Below, piece by piece: positions 34,535 through 64,000 of a stretch of 64,000 bases of DNA; position 1 is the first letter of the stretch, and each line of letters begins with the position of its first letter. The notes below the pieces were generated by a model, which was given only the letters and a program-made list of their open reading frames with translations, was not told where the DNA came from and searched no databases. The position numbers and the translations under genes were made by a program. Location of the stretch: NCBI GenBank assembly GCA_028751875.1, contig CM054158.1, forward strand, positions 7,571,416 through 7,635,415. The letters are read 5' to 3'. The stretch comes from Rapana venosa. Taxonomy: Eukaryota; Mollusca; Gastropoda; Neogastropoda; Muricidae.

Positions 34535-35165
34535 AATGAAGTAAAATTAGATCCAATGTACGTTGTTCACGAAGCATCACTTCCAAAAGAAATGTACAGG
34601 TCCAGAACACTACAAAACTGGGTATCGAAAAAAAGCTGGTTTTGAACAGGATTCAAACCAGAGACCTGTCTCCTGTGTACAGCTGTGCTTCTCCTACATA
34701 CACTACCTTTTTTGTCTCTTCTTCATGCAATACTGCTTGATTACTAGAATGTTGTGCATGTCTCTCATACATAGGTGGTTGTCTTACAGAGAGGTAGAGC
34801 GACTGGTAAAGGAGTCTTTTGGAGGGGGTGGATGTGGTCATAGATCATTTATTATAGTCTTTGAATATGTCAAGACTTTTTCTCCTACTGCCCAAACATC
34901 ACCCTGTCTTAAACGCATTGTCTCATCTTGCATTCTGTTGCCCATCAGAATATGTCGTCTGTCACTTTCATTCATATTATCTCTTCTCTGAGTTTTGCTT
35001 TTTCCTTCCTAACTCTCTCCTGTCTGTCTCCATGTCTATGTTTCTATGAACAGTAAACATTCAGCTTATTATACATCAGCCTGTGTGCATTCGTTTTTAA
35101 AAACAGAGGGAAGGGTGCAAAGAAGAGGTTATCATAATTATGCTTGTCCTGAATAAATTAAATGC
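34535..35165. other. Intergenic stretch, nothing recognised
   Basis: Unremarkable AT-rich sequence without clear repeats or coding signal. Confidence 0.5.
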
Positions 35166-35169
35166 CTGA

Positions 35170-35245
<76 letters not shown>

Positions 35246-35322
35246 ATGTGTGGGAGTTAATCCATATGTATGTGTGTTTGTGTGTGTGTGTGTGTGTGCG
35301 TGTGCATGCCCACATGACAATG

Positions 35323-35412
<90 letters not shown>

Positions 35413-35415
35413 ACA
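35170..35415 (+). repeat. (TG)n microsatellites
   Basis: Three TG runs separated by short unique segments. Intergenic, about 200 bp from the candidate IF first exon. Confidence 0.9.
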
Positions 35416-35609
35416 TATGAACATAGATACAACACTTACATGATGCATGCATTAATTCTGCACTTTTCAGTTCATACATACAACTTTTGACCACTTGTCT
35501 GCAAAGTTGGTCAAATCACCATGGTGTTTTGAAACCACTGAGGTACTTTTCACAGCTGAGAAAAAATATATGGCGGAAAAGAAAAAGAAAAAAGAAATAA
35601 GCAACTTAC

Positions 35610-35900
35610 CGGTAATTTTGATCAACACATCGGCAAAGTTTTTTCTTCAAAGGAACTGCTTCTAAGCATGTCCTGATTGAAGAAATGATAACCGACACGT
35701 AAAACTGCCTTTTCGTGTACAGTGGAGAACCTTGGGGTTAAAACCGACAGCGTATCCTGAATTAAAGTGCACGCTGCAACCCGTATCGTTTGTTGTTGCG
35801 TCTCCAGGAAAAAGAATCCAGTAATGACGCATGCGCAAATTTTTCATGGCCTGTTTGTTGTTCCGGTTCAGCTGGTTGCGAGGGCGAACTACTCTTGTAT
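35610..35900 (-). promoter_or_regulatory. Candidate non-coding first exon and promoter of the IF gene
   Basis: On the minus strand a strong donor CCG|GTAAGTTGC ends at 35610. The ~290 bp upstream are unique and richer in CpG than their surroundings. They include an NRF1-like palindromic site CGCATGCGCA (35828-35837) next to a TGACG half-site. An acceptor-like TCAGTCACAG lies just upstream of the IF start codon (about 29965), so a 5.6-kb 5'-UTR intron would join them. This is inference; the region could belong to another transcript. Confidence 0.35.
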
Positions 35901-37025
35901 CCGCGACAGTTTATCGATGAGTTCGAGAGAATTTCTATTCGTTGTGTCGGTCTTTTTGTTTCCATATGGCAAAAACTTATCACATGTATGCAAATGGGTC
36001 GCATACAGTTGTGATCATCATCTATGTCGAATAAGAACATAAGGGCCAAACTGAACTGGGACTTAGCAACGCACCATAACACATTTAGCCTCGTCATGTA
36101 ACGTACGCTTGACAGTAAAAACAAAAACAAAAACAAACCTAAAAGCAAAACGAACATGATCAAATGGCAATACCAACAGGTTTTGTAACCTTTTCATTGT
36201 CATAAAAATGACCTGCTTCAAACCTTTTTGCATATTAATTTTGTCTGCATTGTATAGACAGAACCCCGCTGGCAGCTGAAACGAAACTGATGCGTCAAAT
36301 TCGCGGGATAACGAAGAACAGGCATAATTAAATAATGTTATAAATAGTTAAACGAGCAAATTAACAAATGAAGATACATGAAAGTTTATAGGAACATCAG
36401 GGGGCGGAGCAGACTAATCGTGGGAATGTCAATCTTGTGATTTTGGGGCAACTGGGAGTAATAGGGGGTATAGGCTAACAGTGTCTCTATTGATGAATCT
36501 GTTTGACATTTTCCTTCAGAAAATATCCCCATTAATTCTGACTTCATTCACCTGCAAGTCCACTCTCGGCTGGGACGTAGGTACAATCACAACAACAACT
36601 GTAAGTCCATCAGAACGAAGTCTGAACTGAAAACCTGTAGATCTATCTAGGCCTGTAGGAACATACACACATGGCATCTTGCCAACACATTAAAAACACA
36701 TCCATATTTTGTAAGAGGAGAGAAGGCCAGACTAGGTTTGAAGTATGGATAATACAAACATACCTATTGTAATCCTGTTGTTTTGTTATTATTGGTTTTT
36801 CATTCACGCCATCCAGAAGAGCACTATGAGTACGATATAGGCTACTTTACTCTACCAAGGTTACACTAGACATACAGGGGTTAAAGATCGTATTCACTCA
36901 AAGTCAGTCAAGCTGAAAGCGTGGAAACGGTAGGCAGCAAGAGGAAGAGAAGAGACAAAGAGAGTCTGCTATTGCATAACAGGGTACTGTGTGGCCACAC
37001 ACCCAATATATATGGTCTGTATAGT
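35901..37025. other. Intergenic stretch upstream of the candidate IF first exon
   Basis: Low in simple repeats compared with the rest of the window. No coding signal recognised. Could hold regulatory sequence, but no motif is compelling. Confidence 0.4.
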
Positions 37026-37029
37026 TAAA

Positions 37030-37268
37030 GAATGACAACCACCCTACATACCACTACGATACCCTGTGCTTACAAATACCCAGGTTCAGACAATCCAGTG
37101 TTGACCATCGTTATTTCACTATTTCTGGTCCATCTATCTGGAATGACCTCCCTCTATCCCTCTGCGAAATCTCTGCATTTGACACTTTCAAATCCAACCT
37201 ACCCCATCATTACACCTCCCGTCTGTCCCTACTTTCAATCAGCCTCCTTCATCTCCATCACCTTGTCA

Positions 37269-37308
<40 letters not shown>

Positions 37309-37425
37309 GTAAATGGTTGCATGCACGTGAATGATTTGAATGCAAGCGCTTTGATTTGTTTGCTTTACAAGATTCAATGCTATATAAATTCCTTTTATTA
37401 TTATTATTATCATCATCATCATCAC
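37030..37425 (+). mobile_element. CR1/L2-like LINE 3' fragment, second copy
   Basis: Diverged copy of the 14040 element: TTTCTGGTCCATCTATCTGG and AATGACCTCCCTC coding remnants, a TG run at 37272-37302, then AATTCC and ATT repeats from 37395. Intergenic. Confidence 0.75.
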
Positions 37426-37739
37426 CGTCATATTATTATTGTTGTTGTTGTTGACGACGACGACGACGATCATGATGATGAGGAGGAGGAGGATGAGAAA
37501 GAGGAAGAATAGGATGTTGATGTTGTTGTTGTTATTATTATTACTATTGTTATTATTACTCAACATGCAACATGTAGCCTAGCCAGGGATCACTAAAAAC
37601 AAACCAAAAAGCCCTCTGCAAGTCATGATTCTTCAAGGAGTTAGGAGAAGAAAAAGTAAGTCATCTATTTCATAGATTTTATCTGCAGTGCACCATGTTT
37701 GTAAATATCTATTTGTTTAAACTATTGGTTATTTATCAT

Positions 37740-37820
37740 TGATTGCATGACTGTGTAAGATTAGGTTGAATGCATGCGTATTGATTTGTCTTTGCAAGAT
37801 ATAGCGCTATATAAGTTCCA

Positions 37821-37850
<30 letters not shown>
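37740..37850 (+). mobile_element. Retroelement ATT tail fragment
   Basis: TTGATTTGTCTTTGCAAGAT, then ATAGCGCTATATAAGTTCCA and ATT repeats, leading into a TCTG/TCTA microsatellite. Intergenic. Confidence 0.6.
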
Positions 37851-37853
<3 letters not shown>

Positions 37854-37929
37854 CTGTCTGTCTGTTTGTCTGTCTATCTATCTATCTATCTGTCTATCTA
37901 TCTGTCTGTCTATCTGTCTATCTAGGAGT

Positions 37930-38220
37930 AAAGTAAAGGAGTCCCATAACCTATAAGGTCGTAGGGGAGCGAGGCGTCAGAGACCTCACTTCTCTAGGGC
38001 CAGCATATTGAGGGCGGCGCCCATCTCTTCTCCCTCGCTGCTTTACCTTCCCTGACCCTTTAAGAGGGCAGGTACCCATTTACAGCTGGGTGAACTGGGG
38101 GAACTGTACTGAAGCCAAGGCGCGCAAACGGTCACCCATCCAACTGGTAACCACGCTCGACGCTGCTTAACTTGGTTGGGGGAAAGCGAGTGCTCCGACC
38201 ACTGAGCTAACCCGTCCCCC
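37930..38220 (-). mobile_element. SINE-like family D with tRNA-like and 5S-rRNA-like head
   Basis: The reverse complement starts GGGTTAGCTCAGTGGTCGGA (tRNA A-box-like). This is followed by CAAGTTAAGCAGCGTCGAGC and CAGTTGGATGGGTGACCG, matching the 5S rRNA internal promoter region. The body is GCTGTAAATGGGTACCTGCC, then AAGTGAGGTCTCTGACGCC. It sits inside a TCTA/TCTG microsatellite (37852-37925 and 38221-38243). Intergenic. Confidence 0.7.
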
Positions 38221-38274
38221 CATCTGTCTATCTATCTATCTTTAATAGTAACTGTCAGTCTAAAATCTATTTCG

Positions 38275-39490
38275 TTGTCAGATGGGGGTGGGAGTTACAG
38301 CCTTGTGGTAACAACGTCAAACTTGGGATCTGAGGCTAGGTAAACAGTCAGGGAGAAGGAACGGTGCAACCACGACCTACCACAGACAGACACGGACCTA
38401 GTATCACCGGGCGCCGCGCCGTACAGGGCGGGCTGGCGACATGTTTAGAGAGGGCTTCTCTCTGTCCCTGGTTCAAATCTCTCGTCTGTCCTGTGACAAG
38501 CAACTCGCTGAATGGCAGGCCACGATGTTACGGCCTGTCAAGTGATGGGGATGTAGCTTTCTTTGCTCTATACAGTGAGGACAGACAGTGAAAGACAGAG
38601 ATCAGAGCAGACAGCGGAATCGAGCATGTTATAAAATCATATCAGAGATGTTAGCTGGTAATAGGAAATTAGGTATAGTCAGGCAGAAATAAGACAGTCA
38701 CACTGGCTACACACCAACTATACAGTCCAAACAGATTCTTCTGCTAATGACATTTATTGTAGGAACACACACTCAGGTTATGATAGCACTATATCAATTG
38801 GTATAAGAATAGGGTCAAAGCACAACACCAGATCGATAAACAGTCTCCTTACCTGGTCTTCCCTCGGACACTGGCTGATGGGAACACCACTTTTTACTGT
38901 TTGCACTTGCCCCCTTTTCTCTTTTTAACAGACACACTTTCTGGCCAGCCCCTCACTTTCACTCTTTGCTTCCTGGCTGTTTCCTTCTCTCTTTCTGGGG
39001 CTGACTTCTCTGAGGCTGACTCTCGGGGCTCCGGCCCCCTTTTCTCTTTTTAACAGACACACTTTCTGGCCAGCCCCTCACTTTCACTCTTTGCTTCCTG
39101 GCTGTTTCCTTCTCTCTTTCTGGGGCTGACTTCTCTGAGGCTGACTCTCGGGGCTCCGCTGCTTCTGGGGCTCCGCTTTGGGGGGGGCTCCTTCCATACC
39201 AGCTGCCTGCATTATGCTGCACTCTTAGCCGGTCATACTAGCCACACAACTCTACCAGGCTCAACACCCTTATGCCAGTCCAGCCTGCTCTAAAACAAGG
39301 ATACATGAAAGACCACGCGTAGACAACCCTCCCTGCTGGGAAAGCACCAAAAGACACCACCACCTGTTGGATCCAGCAGAGGACTAAATTCAAATTCATA
39401 ATCAAAGAATTATAGTATATAATATCAAACAGATAAATTCAGTGGACTAGGGAAGAGCTGTGAAGCTGGGATACACTGGGGACATGAATG
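38275..39490. other. Unexplained GC-richer intergenic segment
   Basis: Includes CGGGCGCCGCGCCGTACAGG near 38410 and a tRNA B-box-like GGTTCAAATCTCTCG near 38470, which may be a SINE head. The 125-bp tandem duplication follows. No protein similarity recognised. Confidence 0.4.
38911..39160 (+). repeat. 125-bp direct tandem duplication
   Basis: Two virtually identical 125-bp units starting CCCCTTTTCTCTTTTTAACA and ending GACTCTCGGGGCTCC. Each has a pyrimidine tract followed by AACAG, an acceptor-like site. No coding match. Intergenic. Confidence 0.9.
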
Positions 39491-39549
39491 TAATTATTTT
39501 TGTATGTTGTGTTCCTCTATTGTTCTTCTCTCTCTGTCTTTTTGTTGTT

Positions 39550-39835
39550 GTTTTTGTGGGGGGGGGGGGGGGGGGGGGTTGGTGGAGAGGGGGATGGGGG
39601 GGGGGGGGGGGGGGGGGGGGTTGCTAGAGCTTCGATGGTTACCAACCGTGAGGTTTTGGGTATACGACCGTTTTTACCCGCCAATAATGAAGCCACATTG
39701 CGACTTCGGGTTTTTTTTGTGTGTTTTTTTGTGGAGGGGGGAGTTGGGGGGGGGGGGGGGGGGGGGTCCAGTTTTTGCCCACCATGAAGGTAGCTGCATT
39801 CCGACTTCGGAGTGATAATGATATATGGAATTTTA
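39550..39835 (-). mobile_element. Two SINE family C 3' modules with G-runs
   Basis: 39620-39710 and 39770-39812 carry reverse copies (ATGGTTACCAACCGTGAGG, GGTATACGACCGTTTTTACC; then CACCATGAAGGTAGCTGCAT). Each is flanked by G-runs of 15-35. Intergenic. Confidence 0.55.
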
Positions 39836-39942
39836 TGATGGTTGGTTGAGGCTACAATCCCTAAATCATACAACTCCACTGGGACTCTAACACAATCAGA
39901 CCAAACCAACGTAAATATCATAGTTCTTAAATCGGAAATCGG

Positions 39943-40200
39943 AGGCACCGTGGTCGAGTGGTTTAGGCGGTCGACTCGTGATCCAGAGGTCGCGGGTTCG
40001 ATCCCGCTCGGCTCGGTGTTGTGTCCTTGGGAAAGACACTTTACTCCTATTTTCCTCACTCCACCCAGGTGTACAAGTGGGTACCAGCTCTGCTGGGGAA
40101 GTATCTGGCGACAGACTAGCGTCCTGTCACAGGGGTGGTGAAAAACCATCAGTTCGCTTAACGCTACAGAAACCGGGATAAGCTCCGGCTCTATGGTCCT
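39943..40200 (+). mobile_element. tRNA-derived SINE-like family E
   Basis: A strong tRNA-like head: GTGGTCGAGTGGTTTAGGCG (A-box) and GCGGGTTCGATCCCGC (B-box and T-arm hairpin). It is followed by a non-tRNA body CCTTGGGAAAGACACTTTAC, then CTCACTCCACCCAGGTGTAC, AGTGGGTACCAGC and GCTTAACGCTACAGAAACCG. Intergenic. Confidence 0.65.
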
Positions 40201-40429
40201 TCTGGATCGAAAGAACATACTACTTTTAAATCGGAAATCTCCCCTGGGATGTAAACATAAATCACAGCAACGTGAATGTAATCACTACAACAAGAAACCC
40301 CAACAGAATTATCTAGTAACTCTGCAGGTCTGCCTGCTAGCCTCGGCCAATACATTCCGACTTCAGGGCAGCTGATTAAAAAAGATCATAATAAAAGAGA
40401 GACAGAGACAGAGAGAGAACTCTAACTCG

Positions 40430-41382
40430 AACTCGAAAGGTTTATTCACAAAAAGGCCATTTTGCCGAACTGCTCGTATTTTAGTTATTATGTTATCATA
40501 TAACCAAAACCACCACAATAAAAATCAGTTCCCCAAAAATATGACTCAAGAAACCTAGATATCTCTTATTCTAAAGGCTTTACACAAATATAAAGCAAGG
40601 CTGCACACAGTCTCAGGGTGACTAGACGCCATGAGTAGACAGAATCTAAATAAATTAGGCTGTCTACTATACTTTACCGGAATGTAATTCTGTCTTACAT
40701 CTTCTAATACTGGACAGTGCAACACAAAATGGACTTCATCTTCCACTGCTTGCTTACATAGTGGGCATAGCAACCTAAGGTCATCAACATCATGTCCTTT
40801 ATATCTAAATTTATGAACATTTATGTCTGATACACCAAATCTAAACTTAGACATAATTCTTTTCAAATGTATGTCCATATCAAGCTTTAGATAAGGTTTG
40901 ACATCGTGTGAACTTATAAATTGTCTATATATTTGATATCTTTCACCCCTTTGTATATGATCACTCCACTGTTGCCAAGGGCAGTCAATCAACCTTTGCC
41001 TGAAAACGTTGATAAACCCTCTACAATATGGGACACCTTGATTGAGCCAAACACACCCAAAACCAAGTTCACATAAATAGGTAGGTATTTGTGAAGCACA
41101 AGTGTTTTTCCACTTGACAACTAGATCTTAAAGCATATTGTAAGACTTAAAAGGTAACCTGCACTCATCCATATGCAGAATTTTAATCCAATATCTAATG
41201 CATCTTACAGCAGCATCAACAGAGAGAGGATATCTATTAGTTTCACTATAAACAATATCATTAGGTGTAGGTCTATCTAAGCCTAAAAACTGTTTTAAAG
41301 CAAAGAGGTGTACTGATTCACAATGTGCTACAGCTGCATCCTGTCCCCAAATTTCTAGGCCATATAACACAGTGGAATTAGA

Positions 41383-41390
<8 letters not shown>
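40430..41390 (-). mobile_element. Non-LTR retrotransposon ORF2 C-terminus with CCHC-like motif
   Basis: Minus-strand frames give VLYGLEIWGQDAA and FALKQFLGLDRPTPNDIVY (41150-41390). A second segment (40555-40992) has FRFGVSDINVHKFR and CPLCKQAVEDEVHFVLHCP. The C..C....H....C pattern near the end is typical of one large group of LINE ORF2 proteins. The 3' UTR ends near 40430 with a TTTATTCACAAAAAGGCC block (reverse strand), shared with other copies in this window. Intergenic. Confidence 0.8.

Positions 41391-41450
<60 letters not shown>
41390..41450 (+). repeat. (GA)n microsatellite
   Basis: About 28 GA units between two LINE 3' fragments. Confidence 0.9.
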
Positions 41451-41452
<2 letters not shown>

Positions 41453-41600
41453 TGGAAATCGAACTTGAATGATTTATTCACAAAAAGGCCATTGGCCCAT
41501 ACACGAACTGCTTAGTATTTTGGCGGGGGTAAAAGCAATAGTAACGACAAAATGTTACTGTATAACAAAAAGTCAGCTACAAAAATATTACTTAGGATAA
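41450..41600 (-). mobile_element. 3' end of the same LINE family as 40430-41390
   Basis: Contains the reverse-strand TTTATTCACAAAAAGGCC block and the following TAGTAACGACAAAATGTTAC region. Plus-strand copies occur at 28680-28845 and 55835-55995, ending GAATAAATCNTTTGAGTT-like before a CT microsatellite. Confidence 0.65.
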
Positions 41601-41733
41601 CAATATGAGAGAGAGAATTGAATTGAATTGAAATGAATTGAATTAAATTGAATTGGATGAATTTTATTTTAAAAGGGTTATGGCATAAGCAAACATGTTT
41701 TTTTTTTAAAAACCAGCCCAGAGAGAGAGAGAG

Positions 41734-41764
<31 letters not shown>

Positions 41765-42239
41765 AAACAGACAGACAGGCAGGCAGACAGACAGACAGAA
41801 AGGGGAGCAGGGGGTAATATTCATTGATGAACTTCTGCATTCATGTTCTGGAATTATTGTATCATTCTTAATTTGTTGTTTTCTTATAGCCTGATCCATG
41901 TGTGAATTTTTGTTTTTTTGTTTTTGTGGATTTTTAGCATGTACTCAATTATTGTAGGGCAAAACACATACACAAATGATGTATGTATGGACAAATATCT
42001 TTATGGATCCTAAAAGTTCTGAACATAAATTTGAGTTTGATAGATAATATGTTCGGTTTTATTCATCTGAGAGTGATGTATATGTAAATATATATATTTG
42101 AAGATAAAGGCCAAAATAACACGTCACAGTTTTGTCAAGACGGGAAGTAGAGTTAAAGAGCCATCGAATTTAGTTTACTCTTGATTATTTTTCTATCTCG
42201 ACACAGGCCATTCCCATCAATTTCTGAAAAGTTATTCAG
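41600..42239. other. Intergenic stretch upstream of GBE1
   Basis: Contains GAATT repeats, a G-run at 41737-41762 and a CAGA tetranucleotide run, then AT-rich unique sequence. Confidence 0.5.
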
Positions 42240-42406
42240 TGCAGAGCCACAGGGCTCCTCAATTCTTCGGCTAACAGCAAGCAAACATTACATCACCACG
42301 TGTGATGCTTGTGGCAAGGTGTTTGTGACATCGTGCTATAGGTAACCGGCCTTGAACTGCATAAGACTGGCCTTGAAGTGTCAAGGTCTTCTCTCACAGA
42401 AACAAC
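42240..42406 (+). promoter_or_regulatory. GBE1 proximal promoter and 5' UTR candidate
   Basis: The 170 bp before the GBE1 ATG are free of recognisable repeats. They hold an E-box CACGTG (42297-42302) and a nuclear-receptor-like half site TCAAGGTC (about 42381-42388). No TATA box is evident. Assignment as promoter is inferred from position; the transcription start is unknown. Confidence 0.35.
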
Positions 42407-63984
<21,578 letters not shown>

Positions 63985-64000
63985 GTGAGTTCCACAGCAC

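Noticed and set aside
35662..36163. Small proteins in the candidate IF first exon
   Set aside because: Overlapping short ORFs in several frames with no family similarity; the donor and promoter signals explain the region better.
39943..40016. Genuine tRNA gene
   Set aside because: A-box, B-box and T-arm are good, but I could not form a proper anticodon stem, and a SINE-like body follows without a terminator.
39500..40218. Proline- and glycine-rich ORFs
   Set aside because: Caused by G-runs inside SINE remnants on both strands.

Overview
This is eukaryotic nuclear DNA from an invertebrate, most likely a gastropod mollusc. It has large introns, GT-AG splice junctions, dense microsatellites and many SINE and non-LTR retrotransposon copies. 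The organism call rests on a protostome-style cytoplasmic intermediate filament (IF) gene with a lamin-length rod and a lamin tail domain, and on tRNA-derived SINEs ending in an ATT-repeat tail. The species cannot be fixed from sequence alone.

Two protein-coding genes lie head to head. On the minus strand, 13 coding exons between 29904 and 480 splice in one frame into a 770-residue IF protein: short head, about 355-residue rod, an unusually long rod-to-tail linker, and a lamin tail domain. On the plus strand, 12 exons from 42407 to the window edge encode the first ~590 residues of 1,4-alpha-glucan (glycogen) branching enzyme, GBE1; the C-terminus is outside the window. Between them (29905-42406) is a repeat-rich intergenic region. 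It holds a candidate non-coding first exon and promoter of the IF gene (35610-35900, minus strand).

The introns are packed with mobile DNA. There is an RTE-like element with an uninterrupted 727-codon ORF and an 11-bp target-site duplication (2867-5128), and a nearly full-length but frameshifted RTE-like element (about 45022-48330). There are also several 3' fragments of at least four other non-LTR families, and five SINE-like families labelled A-E here. Several insertions keep readable target-site duplications, one is nested in a SINE, and one is only 35 bp long.

The most unusual pattern is recurrent. At four exons (IF exons 3 and 5; GBE1 exons 7 and 11) the intron just upstream carries a tandem array whose unit resembles that exon's own 3' splice junction. 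In three of the four, every unit brings an intact decoy acceptor AG. Other notable points are a frame-neutral three-exon cassette in the IF linker, a 5' splice site that lies within a few bases of a retroelement tail, a SINE head combining tRNA-like and 5S-rRNA-like sequence, and a probable +1 frameshift in GBE1 exon 12.
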